Counted from the stretch's first letter, positions 34,816 through 44,479 are shown. The stretch is DNA of 64,000 nt from Luteibacter mycovicinus (GCF_000745235.1 NZ_JQNL01000001.1:1612001-1676000); one strand, 5' to 3'. Program-made: numbers and translations. The notes: generated from the sequence alone by a model not told the origin.

Positions 34816-36734
34816 TCCTCCGGCTCCGTCCCATGACGACGCTGATACTCGAGCATGAACTTTCTCCGCAACAAACCGCCCGGATCGTCCGGCACGCGAA
34901 GCAGCGCGCGCTGCACGTCGGGCGGCAATTTCGACGCGGCATCGCTGGCGGACAATGCGCCCAGATCGTGCCCCTTGCCGTCGTCCTTCGCATCCGGCTG
35001 CCCCGCCTTACCGGCGAGCGCCTGATCCATCTTTTCCTTGAGCGCCGCCTGGGCGCGATCGGCCTGCGCCTGCTCGGCGGCGGACTTGGCTGTGGCGTCG
35101 CCCTGCGGCGCCTGCCCCTTGCCGTCGTCCTTCGCCTTGTCGCCGCCCTCGCCTTCGCCGGCCTTGTTCTGCGTGCCCTTGTCGGACGCATCCTCGCCTT
35201 TTCCATCGGCGCCCGACGGCTGCCCGCTCTGGCCGTCCTGTTTATCTTTGCCGTCCTGCTGCCCGGACGACTGGCCCTTGTCCTGCTGCCCCGACTGGCC
35301 GTGCTGATCCTTGTCCCCGTCCTTCGCGTCCTGCTTGCCGCCCTTGTCCTGCTGCTGCTTCGAACCGTCTTTCTGCTGCTTCAGGTAATCCGCGACCGCC
35401 TTGCGATTGGCGATCGCGTCCTCGTCATGCGGATCGATGCGCAGCGCACGGTCGTAGGCGGCAATCGCATCCTCGTAGCGCTGCTGTTTCGCCAGCGCGT
35501 TGCCGAGGTTGTACTGCGAATCGCCGTCCTTGCCTGACTTGAGCGCCGCCTCCGCCGCCGCGAAGTCCCCGGCCTTATACGCCGCCACACCACGCAGGGC
35601 AGGATCGCGTGCAAGCGCCTGGGCGCGCTTTGCATCGCCTTCGCGCAGGGCCTGCGCCGCCTGCTGATCGCGCGTGCGGAAGGCATCGGCGACGCCATCC
35701 GCATGAGCGGGCGGCGACCATGGCAGACAGGCCATCGCCAGAACGAGCAACCAGCCACGACGGAACGCCAGCGCCACCAGCAGAAGCACGGGCAGGAGCA
35801 GCCACGGTCCGCGATCCTGCCACTCACCTGCCTTCGCGCCGGAAACGGCCTTCCCGTCACCGTCGCCGCTGAGGAAAGCCCGGAGCGCCGCGACGTCGGA
35901 GCCGCCATCCGCCACGGGAACAAAGCGGCCGCCGCCGGCGGATGCCACGGCGGACAGGGACGCGTCGTCACGGGCAGCCAGCGCGATATCGCCGCGATCG
36001 TCCTTCAGGAAACCCCCGTCCCCGGTCGGCATGGGACCGCCACGCGTCGTACCGACGCCGAGCACCGACACGGTTGCGCCGGCCGCGCGCGCGCGGCGCG
36101 CTGCCGACGCGGCGGATGCATCGGCGCGATCCGTGACGAGAACGATCGACCCGCCACGCAGATCCGCGTGACGGATGAGGTCCGCCGCCATGTCGATCGC
36201 CTTGCCCGGATCATCGCCGGTCACCGGCATGGTGTCGGGCGACAACGCCGTGAGCAGATCGTCCACGCTGTGCGCATCCGTGGTCAGCGGCGCCACGATG
36301 AATGCCTCGCCCGTGTACGCGATCAGCGCGTTCATGCCGTCCTTGTTCGCGGCATACAGTTCGCGGATCTTGTAACGCACGCGGCTGAGGCGATCCGGAA
36401 CGATATCCTTCGCGAGCATGTCCGGTGACATCGATACCACGACGACCTGCCCGGCTCGCTCGGCGAACAGCGGCTGCGACTGGCGATCCCATGTGGGCCC
36501 CGCCAGCGCGAGCACGGCGAGCGACGATGCCGCGACCACCGCCGCGACCGGCGCGCGCGATGCCGCGGGCTTGCCGTCGAGCAGATACGGAAGCAAGGCG
36601 GGGTCCGCGATCCGGGACAAAGCGCGGGACTCTCCCGATCGACCCCCCACGATCCACCCGATGACGGGCACGAGGATCAGCAACCACAGCCAGCGTGGCT
36701 CGAGGAAATGAAAGTCGGCGATCCAGGTGCTCAT
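34812..36734 (-). CDS. BatB/BatC-type VWA-TPR protein with altered MIDAS
   Basis: A 640-residue inner-membrane protein. Two N-terminal helices (about 15-30 and 62-80) precede a von Willebrand A domain (about 95-270). Another membrane segment lies near RGPWLLLPVLLLVALAF, followed by a TPR region (about 380-470; DSQYNLGNALAKQQRYEDAI). A low-complexity Lys/Gln/Asp/Gly linker spans about 470-585. The C-terminus holds PPDVQRALLRVPDDPGGLLR. Where VWA proteins normally have DxSxS, residues 101-105 read SMSPD, so the first metal-ligand Asp is missing. The neighbouring BatA keeps it. It fuses BatB-like and BatC-like functions. Confidence 0.88.
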   Translation of the reverse strand: MSTWIADFHFLEPRWLWLLILVPVIGWIVGGRSGESRALSRIADPALLPYLLDGKPAASRAPVAAVVAASSLAVLALAGPTWDRQSQPLFAERAGQVVVVSMSPDMLAKDIVPDRLSRVRYKIRELYAANKDGMNALIAYTGEAFIVAPLTTDAHSVDDLLTALSPDTMPVTGDDPGKAIDMAADLIRHADLRGGSIVLVTDRADASAASAARRARAAGATVSVLGVGTTRGGPMPTGDGGFLKDDRGDIALAARDDASLSAVASAGGGRFVPVADGGSDVAALRAFLSGDGDGKAVSGAKAGEWQDRGPWLLLPVLLLVALAFRRGWLLVLAMACLPWSPPAHADGVADAFRTRDQQAAQALREGDAKRAQALARDPALRGVAAYKAGDFAAAEAALKSGKDGDSQYNLGNALAKQQRYEDAIAAYDRALRIDPHDEDAIANRKAVADYLKQQKDGSKQQQDKGGKQDAKDGDKDQHGQSGQQDKGQSSGQQDGKDKQDGQSGQPSGADGKGEDASDKGTQNKAGEGEGGDKAKDDGKGQAPQGDATAKSAAEQAQADRAQAALKEKMDQALAGKAGQPDAKDDGKGHDLGALSASDAASKLPPDVQRALLRVPDDPGGLLRRKFMLEYQRRHGTEPEE

Positions 36735-37717
36735 GCGCGCACTCTCCCACCCAGATAACGAGGCAGCGCGGCCAACGCGAGCAAACCCAGCGCGACGACG
36801 AGAGGCCAGCGAAACAGTTCGACATGCGGGCGCAGGGCGGCGCCCTGCTGCGGCACCGGCTCGAGCGCGTCGATGGCACGATAGGCGTTCGCCAGTTCAT
36901 CCGTATCCGTCGCGCGGAAGAACCGCCCACCGGTCTGGTTGGCGATGTCGGTCAGCATGCCTACGTCCAGATCGGCCGACGGATTGACCGTGCGGCTACC
37001 GAAAAAGTCGGGCACGCGCATCGCTGTGGCACCGATGCCGATCGTATAGACACGAACGCCTGCGGCCTTCGCCGCGCGTGCCGCTTCGCGCGGCGCGATC
37101 GACCCCGCGTTGTTCACGCCATCGGTCAGCAGGACGACGACGCGCGCCTGCTCGGGCATGTCGGCGAGACGCTTTACGGCGACAGCCAGCGCATCGCCGA
37201 TGGCGGTTTCCCGTCCCGGCAGGCCGACGACGGCGCCATGCAACTGCGCGCGCACCGCGTCGAGATCGTACGTCAGCGGCGTCACCAGGTACGCCTGCGA
37301 TCCGAACAGGATGAGCCCCAGCTCATCGCCGGCACGCCGGTCGATGAAATCGCCCGCGATCGCTTCGACCGCGGCGAAACGCGTCACCGTGCGTCCTGCC
37401 AGGCGCATGTCGTCGAGCGCCATGCTGCCCGAGAGATCGACGGCGAGCATCGTCGCACGCCCGCTGCGCTGCTGCGGCTCCGGCGGGCCGAGTCGTTGCG
37501 GCCGTGCCGCCGCGGTGACGATACAGAGCCACGCCAGCGCCAGCAACAACGTCGATGCGAATGGCGCACGCATCCGGGCGGCCTGCATCAACGTCAGGCC
37601 GGGCTGTGGAAGATTCATTGCCTGCGCTGGCTTCACCGGTCGCAGGACGCGACGCAGAAGCCACGGCAGTGGCAGCGCGAAGAACACCCAGGGCCACGCG
37701 AAATCAGGCACCGACAT
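36731..37717 (-). CDS. BatA-type VWA domain membrane protein
   Basis: A 328-residue protein with N-terminal hydrophobic segments (WPWVFFALPLPWLLRRVL and FASTLLLALAWLCIVTAA), an intact VWA MIDAS (MLAVDLSGSM, Asp94-Ser96-Ser98), GDELGLILFGSQAYLVTPLT and VVVLLTDGVNNAG. A C-terminal anchor helix (FRWPLVVALGLLALAALPRY) follows. The start at MSVPDFAWP was chosen because upstream residues lack protein character. It overlaps the preceding DUF4381 gene by 14 bases and the next VWA gene by four, in a tightly coupled operon. Confidence 0.9.
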   Translation of the reverse strand: MSVPDFAWPWVFFALPLPWLLRRVLRPVKPAQAMNLPQPGLTLMQAARMRAPFASTLLLALAWLCIVTAAARPQRLGPPEPQQRSGRATMLAVDLSGSMALDDMRLAGRTVTRFAAVEAIAGDFIDRRAGDELGLILFGSQAYLVTPLTYDLDAVRAQLHGAVVGLPGRETAIGDALAVAVKRLADMPEQARVVVLLTDGVNNAGSIAPREAARAAKAAGVRVYTIGIGATAMRVPDFFGSRTVNPSADLDVGMLTDIANQTGGRFFRATDTDELANAYRAIDALEPVPQQGAALRPHVELFRWPLVVALGLLALAALPRYLGGRVRA

Positions 37718-38213
37718 GCGTCTTCGCCCTCCCCGCACGTGGGCGTTGCGCGTCGCGACGCATCGCCTGACGGACCCAGGCCTCGGCGTCGCGAGCCACG
37801 GCGGATGCGTCGAGCGATACCGCGGGGCGGTACAAGGCGACATCGAGCTCGGCGATGCGCGTGACATCCTGCCGGGGCGCCATCGACGCCAGCGCATCAC
37901 GCCACGCGGCGCCGCGCAGGGTCACGCTTCGTGGATCGCGCGTGCGCGCCACGCGCCTGATCAGCTGACTGACCGTCGTCGCGAACGCCGCGGCGTCGCC
38001 GTCCTGCGCATGGCGCCGCGATGCGTCACGCAGTTCCTGCAACGTGCCGTCGACGTACCGATGCCACGCGGCACGTCTGCGCCAGGCCAGGATCAGCACC
38101 GCGGCAACGATCAGCAGCAGCGCGGCCAGCACCCACCAGCCCGGTGCCAATGGCCACCATGCGGAGACGTGCGGCACGTGAACATCGCGCAAGCGGGGTC
38201 CCTGATCCGGCAT
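37704..38213 (-). CDS. DUF4381 family membrane protein of Bat operon
   Basis: A 169-residue protein beginning MPDQGPRLRDVHVPHVSAWW. One membrane helix (WWVLAALLLIVAAVLILAW) is followed by a basic cytoplasmic region. The N-terminal motif LRDIHxPxxxxWWPxAPGWW is typical of DUF4381. Genes of this family sit between DUF58 and BatA genes in many proteobacteria, as here. It overlaps both neighbours. The biochemical role is unknown. Confidence 0.87.
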   Translation of the reverse strand: MPDQGPRLRDVHVPHVSAWWPLAPGWWVLAALLLIVAAVLILAWRRRAAWHRYVDGTLQELRDASRRHAQDGDAAAFATTVSQLIRRVARTRDPRSVTLRGAAWRDALASMAPRQDVTRIAELDVALYRPAVSLDASAVARDAEAWVRQAMRRDAQRPRAGRAKTHVGA

Positions 38214-39133
38214 CAGCGCGTCCTCCTCGTACCCAGCAACGCGGTGACCGCGTCGAGCGGATCGTCGGTGGTGTCGATCGTGCGCACGCGCAGGCCAAGA
38301 CCGCCCGCCAGCGCGGTCAGTCTGCGCTGCCCTTCGCCGAGGCCGCGGGCGAACGCTTCGCGCTGTCGATCGCCCTGAAGCGCGATGTCGTAATGCGTAC
38401 CGCGATAAGCAAAGGGGTAGCGACCGGCGGGCGGTTCGCTGAGCTCTAGCGAATCGGCGACGCCCAGCACCGAGACTTCAGCCTTGCCGACCAGCCCGAG
38501 CATGCGGCCACGTGCGGCCTCGTCCACGGCGAATCCGTCGCTGATCAACAGCACGCGCGACGCACCGTGCATCAATCGTCCCGCCCGCTGCAGCGCGGAA
38601 GACAGCGTCTCATCGCCATCCGCGGGGAGCGCATCCCATGCGGCGATCGCACCGAGCACCGTCAGCGCGCCACGCGCTCCGCCCTGAGGCCTGACGACCT
38701 GGCGTTGTCCGCCAAAGGCAAGCACGCCCACGCGCTCCGTGCCGCGCAGTGCGTACCAGGCGGCTGTCGCCGCCGCGCGCGCGGCCTGCACGGACTTGAA
38801 GCGCGTGCGCGTTCCAAAACGCATGCTTGCGTTCATGTCCAGCAGAATGAGCAGGCGTCCCTCGCGCTCTTCCTGAAAGAGTTTGGTATGCGCGACACCG
38901 CTGCGCGCCGTCAGGCGCCAGTCCATGCGGCGTACATCGTCACCGGCCTGGTAGACGCGGGATTCGGCGTAGTCCATGCCGCGGCCATGCAGCCGCGCCG
39001 GGCGCTGGCCATGTCGCGGAGCGCGCGATACGACCTGGGGAGCAGGTGCACGCGCGACGCGGGAGCGCAGGGCGATCAGTTCCGGGAGCGAGACGTGGAC
39101 GCGCCCTTCGACGTCGGTGACAGCGGCATTCAC
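38213..39133 (-). CDS. DUF58 domain protein of Bat operon
   Basis: A 306-residue cytoplasmic protein. The DUF58 signature is RVYQAGDDVRRMDWRLTARS, then HTKLFQEEREGRLLILLDMN. The MIDAS-like MNASM and LLISDGFAVDE are also present, giving a VWA-like fold. Its start is a GTG overlapping the MoxR stop by four bases (GTGA); the longer open frame upstream lies inside the MoxR gene and was rejected. It probably works with the MoxR ATPase next to it. Confidence 0.9.
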   Translation of the reverse strand: MNAAVTDVEGRVHVSLPELIALRSRVARAPAPQVVSRAPRHGQRPARLHGRGMDYAESRVYQAGDDVRRMDWRLTARSGVAHTKLFQEEREGRLLILLDMNASMRFGTRTRFKSVQAARAAATAAWYALRGTERVGVLAFGGQRQVVRPQGGARGALTVLGAIAAWDALPADGDETLSSALQRAGRLMHGASRVLLISDGFAVDEAARGRMLGLVGKAEVSVLGVADSLELSEPPAGRYPFAYRGTHYDIALQGDRQREAFARGLGEGQRRLTALAGGLGLRVRTIDTTDDPLDAVTALLGTRRTR

Positions 39134-40122
39134 GGCAGCGGCACGAGATCCAGCAGGCGATCGATCACCGTATCCACGCGCACGCCTTCCGCTTCGGCCT
39201 CGTAGCTCGGCAACACGCGATGGCGAAGCACCTCGTGGGCGATCGCGTGAATATCCTCCGGGAGGACATAATCGCGACCGGCGAGCCACGCGTGCGCGCG
39301 CGCACAGCGGTCCAGCGCGATGGTGGCACGCGGGCTGGCACCCCAGGCGATCCAGCGCGCCAGCTCCGCACCGTATTTGCCGGCCTCGCGCGTGGCGACG
39401 ACCAGCTGCGTGATATAGAGCTCCAGCGGCGCCGCCATGTGTACCGAGAGCACCGCGTCGCGCGCGGCGAAGACGTCCGCCGGGCGCAGCATGTGTGCCG
39501 GTGGCGGCGCCGGGTGCATGACCTCGCGGGCCTGCTGACGCGCGAGACGGAGAATGGCGAGTTCCGCCTCGGCGTCCGGGTAGCCTATGGTCACGTGCAT
39601 CAGGAAACGGTCGAGCTGGGCTTCGGGCAGTGCGAACGTCCCTTCCTGCTCGATCGGGTTCTGGGTGGCCATCACCATGAAGAGGTCAGGCAGCGGCCAG
39701 GTGCGGCGGCCGATGGTGATCTGCCGTTCGGCCATCGCCTCGAGCAGCGCGGACTGGACTTTCGCCGGTGCGCGATTGATCTCGTCGGCAAGCACGATGT
39801 TATGGAACAGCGGCCCGCGCTCGAATTCGAACGTGCCGGTCTGCGACCGGAAGATATCGGTGCCGGTCAGGTCGGCGGGCAACAGGTCGGGCGTGAACTG
39901 GATGCGGTGGAAGTCGGCTTCCACGCGCGTCGCCAGCGCCTTGATGGCCGTCGTCTTGGCCAGACCGGGCGCGCCTTCGACCAGCAGGTGCCCGTCGGCC
40001 AGCAGGGCGATGAGCAGGCATTCGACCAGGTGAGGTTGCCCGATGATGCCCCGGGTCAGTTCCTCGCGCAGGCGGACGAAGGCCTCCTGGAGCGGGGTCG
40101 TGGCGGCTGGCGTCTCGGACAT
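39130..40122 (-). CDS. MoxR-family AAA+ ATPase
   Basis: A 330-residue ATPase with Walker A GAPGLAKTT near residues 50-58 and Walker B NIVLADEINRAP. Sensor-1 is MATQNPIEQEGTFALPEAQLDRF, followed by a lid domain (ASPRATIALDRCARAHAWL). MoxR proteins act as chaperones on VWA-domain partners, and four such or related proteins follow in the operon. The start at MSETPAATTP was preferred to a GTG 39 bases upstream; neither has a strong ribosome binding site. Confidence 0.93.
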   Translation of the reverse strand: MSETPAATTPLQEAFVRLREELTRGIIGQPHLVECLLIALLADGHLLVEGAPGLAKTTAIKALATRVEADFHRIQFTPDLLPADLTGTDIFRSQTGTFEFERGPLFHNIVLADEINRAPAKVQSALLEAMAERQITIGRRTWPLPDLFMVMATQNPIEQEGTFALPEAQLDRFLMHVTIGYPDAEAELAILRLARQQAREVMHPAPPPAHMLRPADVFAARDAVLSVHMAAPLELYITQLVVATREAGKYGAELARWIAWGASPRATIALDRCARAHAWLAGRDYVLPEDIHAIAHEVLRHRVLPSYEAEAEGVRVDTVIDRLLDLVPLP

Positions 40123-40211
40123 CGCGGTTCTCGTGTCGGTGGAAGTCCCCGATGAGACCACAGCGAGGCCGGGAAGTTTAGGCCCGGATGTCGTTCCCGG
40201 GTCACGAAACG

Positions 40212-40240
40212 AAAAAGGCGGCCACGAGGGCCGCCTTTTT
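40212..40240. terminator. Bidirectional terminator after pilQ
   Basis: Arms AAAAAGGCGGCC and GGCCGCCTTTTT around a 5-base loop. On the minus strand it ends the pilMNOPQ transcript 20 bases after the pilQ stop, just upstream of the moxR promoter region. Confidence 0.88.
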
Positions 40241-40259
40241 CGTTGTCCTGATGACGCCC

Positions 40260-42539
40260 TTACTGCAGCGCGTCGGACAGGATCCGCGGCGTGACGAAGA
40301 TCAGCAGCTCGGCCTTGTCGTTGGTCCGCGAAGTATTGCGGAACAACACGCCCAGACCGGGGATATCGCCAAGACCCGGGACCTTTTTGGTCGTGTTCGT
40401 CTTGGTGATCTCGTAGATGCCACCGAGGACGACGGTCTGACCGTTGTCGACGAGCACCGAGGTATTGATTTCGCGGGTGTCGATCTGCGGGACCGAACCG
40501 CCGCCCGGGCTGGCGACGAACTGGGCCAGCGCGTCCTTCTTCACGTTGATCTTCAGGTACACGCGGCTGTCGGCGGTAATCGTCGGCGTCACACGCAGCT
40601 CGAGCACGGCATCCTTGAACTGGACCGTGGCGTTCTGCGCGCCGCCGCCGGAGCTCGAGGCCTGGTAGGTCACATAACCGATCTGCTGACCCTGCTTGAT
40701 GACCGCTTCCTGCTGGTTGGCCGTGATCACACGCGGGCTCGAGATCAGCTCGCTGCGACCCTCGGTCTGCGCCGCCGAAAGCTCGAGGTCGACCAGATAG
40801 TTCGCACCCAGGATCGCCAGGCCGATGCTGCCCGAGGGGTTCGCGACCGGCAGGTTGACGTTGTAGCCACCCGGCAGGGTGACCGCGGCAGGCGTCGGGA
40901 TCGTCCCCGTGCCGCCGTTGGCGTTGTACTGGTTCACCGCGTTGGTATAGCCGACATCGCTGTTGTGGACGCTGGTAACCAGACCGCCCGTGCCGCCGGC
41001 CGTGGTACCGGTGGAGCCGCTGCTCAGATCCGGCGACGTACCGACGACCTGGTTGGCGTTGTTGTGGTTGTATCCCTGGACGCCCCAGCGCACACCCAGC
41101 TCGCGCGTGAAGGTATCGGTCGCCACCACGATGCGCGACTCGATCAGCACCTGCTGCACCGGACGATCGAGGGTACCGATCAGCTCGCGCAGGTCACGGA
41201 TCTTGTCCGGCGTGTCGTTGATCAGCAGCGTGTTGGTGCGGTCGTCGAACGAGACGCTGCCACGCGGGGACAGGAAGCCACGCGTCGTATTGGAGCCGCT
41301 GCTGCCACCGCCGCCCTGCATGCTGCCCTGGGTCAGCAGCTTGGCGATGTCTTCCGCCTTGCCGTAGCTGATCGGGATGTAATCGGACACCAGCTCCGCG
41401 GAATCCTGGGCCTTCTGACGAGCGTCGGCGAGGCTCTGCTCGTAGCTGGCAAGCTCGGCCTGCGGAGCGATCCAGACGACGTTGCCGCTGCGACGCTTGT
41501 CCAGACCCTTGGCCCGCAGGATCACGTCCAGCGCCTGATCCCACGGCGTGTTGACCAGTCGCAGGGTGACGCTGCCGCCGACGCTGTCGGAGGCGACCAG
41601 ATTGAGCTTGGCTTCGTCCGCGATCAGCTGGAGGGCCGAACGCACCGGGATATCCTGGAAATTGAAGGTCAGACGCGAACCCGAATACGTCGGATCCTGA
41701 CCCTTCGCGGCCTTGCCCGTCGGTGCGGCGGCCTTCTTCGGCGCCACCTCGACGACATAATCGCTGCCGCTCTGATAGGCCGAGACTTCGACATCGCCCT
41801 TGGTGCGGACATCCAGGCGGGCACCGCCGGGAGCCGACTTCGATTCGATCGACTGCACCGGCGTGGCGAAGTCGAGCACGTCGAGACGCTGAGCGAGCTT
41901 GGGCGGCAGCGACGAGCCCGACAGGCTGACGATCACGTGGTCGCCTTCGCGGTGCATTTCCGGCGTCGTCGCCGAGCTGCCCAGCGTGACCAGCACGCGG
42001 CCTTCGCCGTTCGGCCCGCGACGGAAGTCGATGTTCGATACCGGCGTGCCGGCTGACGAAGGCAACGCCTTGGTCGGATCGGAAACGGTCGCCGTCGTCG
42101 TCGTGGCACCCGTCGGACCGTTGTTCACGGTGACGACGAGGTTCTTGCCATCGACGCGCGTGCGGTATGCCGACTCACGGAAAAGCTCGACCGTGACGCG
42201 GGTCTTGCCACCGGCGGAGACCACCGACACGCCCGATGTCGAACCCTTGCCGATATCGAGATGGCGGGTGCTGTAGCTGTTGGTGGTGTCCGGAAGGTCG
42301 ATCGCGATACGCGGCGGATTGTTGGTCGTGAAGACCTTCGGATCCGGTGCCTTTTCCGAGAAAGCCAGCCGGAGTTCGATGCGGCCGCCGGGCTGCGCGT
42401 CGTAGCTCACGTTCTGCAACGTGTTCTCCGCCGACGCGGCACTGGCGAAACCGCCGGCGAAGGCCAGCGCGGTGCCGAGGATCCAGCGGCGCGTGCGAAG
42501 ACGCGCGCTACCCGGCAGATGATTCAGTTTGGTCGTCAT
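40260..42539 (-). CDS. pilQ: Type IV pilus secretin PilQ
   Basis: A 759-residue outer-membrane secretin through which the type IV pilus exits. A signal peptide (to about 35, ending ASAAS) is followed by two AMIN domains that bind peptidoglycan (GGRIELRLAFSEKAPDP; GEGRVLVTLGSSATTP). An STN domain comes next (FNFQDIPVRSALQLIADEA), then NolW-type N domains (YGKAEDIAKLLTQG). The secretin core ends in TNTTKKVPGLGDIPGLGVLF and ELLIFVTPRIL. The ATG at 42539 was chosen for its GGGGA site, with another ATG nine bases upstream. It is the last gene of pilMNOPQ. Confidence 0.95.
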   Translation of the reverse strand: MTTKLNHLPGSARLRTRRWILGTALAFAGGFASAASAENTLQNVSYDAQPGGRIELRLAFSEKAPDPKVFTTNNPPRIAIDLPDTTNSYSTRHLDIGKGSTSGVSVVSAGGKTRVTVELFRESAYRTRVDGKNLVVTVNNGPTGATTTTATVSDPTKALPSSAGTPVSNIDFRRGPNGEGRVLVTLGSSATTPEMHREGDHVIVSLSGSSLPPKLAQRLDVLDFATPVQSIESKSAPGGARLDVRTKGDVEVSAYQSGSDYVVEVAPKKAAAPTGKAAKGQDPTYSGSRLTFNFQDIPVRSALQLIADEAKLNLVASDSVGGSVTLRLVNTPWDQALDVILRAKGLDKRRSGNVVWIAPQAELASYEQSLADARQKAQDSAELVSDYIPISYGKAEDIAKLLTQGSMQGGGGSSGSNTTRGFLSPRGSVSFDDRTNTLLINDTPDKIRDLRELIGTLDRPVQQVLIESRIVVATDTFTRELGVRWGVQGYNHNNANQVVGTSPDLSSGSTGTTAGGTGGLVTSVHNSDVGYTNAVNQYNANGGTGTIPTPAAVTLPGGYNVNLPVANPSGSIGLAILGANYLVDLELSAAQTEGRSELISSPRVITANQQEAVIKQGQQIGYVTYQASSSGGGAQNATVQFKDAVLELRVTPTITADSRVYLKINVKKDALAQFVASPGGGSVPQIDTREINTSVLVDNGQTVVLGGIYEITKTNTTKKVPGLGDIPGLGVLFRNTSRTNDKAELLIFVTPRILSDALQ

Positions 42540-42558
42540 GTGCGTCATCCCCGAGTTC

Positions 42559-43086
42559 TTATTTTTCGCCGACCGCGATGCTTGCCGGACGCTCCATCCA
42601 GCCGCCCGAGCCATTCGGCACCAGTTCGACCAGATCGATCCGATCCTCGCCAACGGCCGTGATGCGTCCGTAGGCCTGCCCCATGTACTCATTGCGATGG
42701 ACACGATGGATCACCCCACCGGGATCCTTCACAAGCGCCTCCAGGTTTGCACCAGCACCAACCGTGCCAACCATCTTGAGAGCGTCGAGGCCGAACATTT
42801 CCAGGGGTTCCTTCGGACGGTTTTCGTCCGGACGGGGACCACTGGCGACGTTGCTGTCCATTTCAGCCGTGCTCGGGCTGAAGGGATCGCGCGCGCCCTG
42901 GTCCTGGTAAGCGAACGTCTCGAACGTGCGGATCACCGGCAACGGCGGGATCGGCTCGCCTTTCTTGTGTTTTTCGGCATCGACCCACTCGCGCAGGTCG
43001 GAAGTGCCCTTGGTGCAACCGGCGAGCGAAATGACACCGAACAGCGCGACGGCCAGCGGGCGGGCGAGGGAGTAATGGCGATTCAT
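42559..43086 (-). CDS. pilP: Type IV pilus assembly lipoprotein PilP
   Basis: A 175-residue inner-membrane lipoprotein with lipobox LAGC after a hydrophobic stretch (ALFGVISLAGC). A flexible Pro-rich linker is followed by a C-terminal beta domain (MFGLDALKMVGTVG, GGVIHRVHRNEYMGQAYGRI). It links the PilMNO inner-membrane complex to PilQ. The ATG overlaps the pilO stop by one base (TGATG); a GTG codon directly before it is less likely. Confidence 0.94.
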   Translation of the reverse strand: MNRHYSLARPLAVALFGVISLAGCTKGTSDLREWVDAEKHKKGEPIPPLPVIRTFETFAYQDQGARDPFSPSTAEMDSNVASGPRPDENRPKEPLEMFGLDALKMVGTVGAGANLEALVKDPGGVIHRVHRNEYMGQAYGRITAVGEDRIDLVELVPNGSGGWMERPASIAVGEK

Positions 43087-43736
43087 CACTTATTCCCCTT
43101 CTGCAGCTTGCTCTTCGCCTGCGGCGTCTCGTCGTCCTCGAGGTAGCGATAGGTCTTCACGGTGCCCTGGAGAACCAGCTGGCCGTTGCCGGCCGCCTTC
43201 TTGTCGGTGCTCTTCGGGCTCAGCGAGACGTCGTGCAGCGTCAGAATCACGACGCGGGGCAACGAGGCCACGCCACTGATGAAGGTGCCGAACTGGTGGT
43301 AAGTACCGACCATGCGCAGGGTGATCGGCTTCTCGGCGTAGAAGTCCTTCGGCGTTTCCGGACCGGGCTGGAACAGCTCGGTCTCGATGCCCGCGGCCAG
43401 TGCCGTCTGCGAGATGTCGATCAGCAGCTCGGGCATTTCCGTCTTGCTCGGCAGCTGACGCAGCAGGGTCCGCAACATGTCCTGCATGTCGGACAGCTGC
43501 TGCTCCAGGGCCTCGAGATTGGCGGACTTGGCCTGCTTCTGCGAGAACTCGGACTTGAGACTGGTTTCCTTGGACTCGGCGCTGGCCAGGTCGTCCTGCT
43601 GGCTGCTGATCTGGAAGTACCAGCCAGCCAGCACCACGATCACGAAGACCAGGCCGGTGAAAAACATCTTGATGGGCTTCGGCCAGCCACCGACGTTGTG
43701 CCGATCGAGATTGCGCAGATCGTCAAAGAATTTCAT
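43086..43736 (-). CDS. pilO: Type IV pilus alignment protein PilO
   Basis: A 216-residue bitopic inner-membrane protein. A cytoplasmic stub (RNLDRHNVGGWPKPIKMFF) precedes one helix (TGLVFVIVVLAGWYF) and a coiled coil (about 50-95, rich in Glu, Lys and Gln). The ferredoxin-like periplasmic domain contains FYAEKPITLRMVGTYHQFGT and VSLSPK. It pairs with PilN and is in the same overlapping operon (four-base overlap with pilN). Confidence 0.95.
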   Translation of the reverse strand: MKFFDDLRNLDRHNVGGWPKPIKMFFTGLVFVIVVLAGWYFQISSQQDDLASAESKETSLKSEFSQKQAKSANLEALEQQLSDMQDMLRTLLRQLPSKTEMPELLIDISQTALAAGIETELFQPGPETPKDFYAEKPITLRMVGTYHQFGTFISGVASLPRVVILTLHDVSLSPKSTDKKAAGNGQLVLQGTVKTYRYLEDDETPQAKSKLQKGNK

Positions 43737-44478
43737 TGTTTGACTCCTGCCGGGGCGGCGGCAGCCGCAGGCGTGGCCGCCGGCGGAGTGGCAGGCGCAG
43801 CCGGTGCCGCCGCGGGTGCGGGAGCACCCGGGCTGGCCGTGACGGCATTGGCGGCGTTAACCAGCGGCGCGGGTACCGCGGCGGCCGGCGGGGCCACCGT
43901 GGAGGCACCGGCGGGGGCTCCGTCCTGCGGATTGTCGCCCGGGCTCTTCAGGTGGACGTCGAGACCGAAGGCATAAGGCATGCGCGAGGCGTCATGCGTG
44001 TTCTCGGTCTTGCGCAGGTCGGCATGGCCCATCCAGGGCGACGCCTCGACGTTGCGCATGTACTCGGCCACGCTGGAGTTCGACTGGGCGACGCCGTCCA
44101 GCGACATCGAATCACCCGACTGCTTCATGCCGGCCAGGCGAGCCGATGCCGGGATCGTCTTCACCAGTTCGTCGAACAGGTGGACCATCTGCGACCGGTT
44201 GGCCTGCAGCTGTTCGATGATCTGCTTACGCTGGAGCAGATCGGCCCTGACCTTCTCCAGATCCTTGATCTTCGCGATGCGATCGTCGAGCTGCTTGATC
44301 TCGGTGGTCAGGTAGTCGTTTCGCTCGTTCTGGTTGTCGATCCGGGCGTCCATCCACAGCGACCAGCCGATGAGCACCACGAGGGCGGCGCCAAAGGCCA
44401 GGCCGAGCTGGATGTAGAACTCCCGCTCGCGCTGTTTACGGCGCTCGGCACGCCAGGGAAGTAGGTTGATCCGTGCCA

Positions 44479-44479
<1 letters not shown>
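43733..44479 (-). CDS. pilN: Type IV pilus alignment protein PilN with Ala/Pro tail
   Basis: A 248-residue bitopic protein. The N-terminal MARINLLPWRAERRKQREREF binds PilM. One helix (about 25-43), a coiled coil (LTTEIKQLDDRIAKIKDLEK) and a periplasmic ferredoxin-like domain (SARLAGMKQSGDSMSLDGVA) follow. The last 60 or so residues are almost wholly Ala, Pro and Val, longer than in the PilN of Pseudomonas. The start overlaps the pilM stop by one base. Confidence 0.94.
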
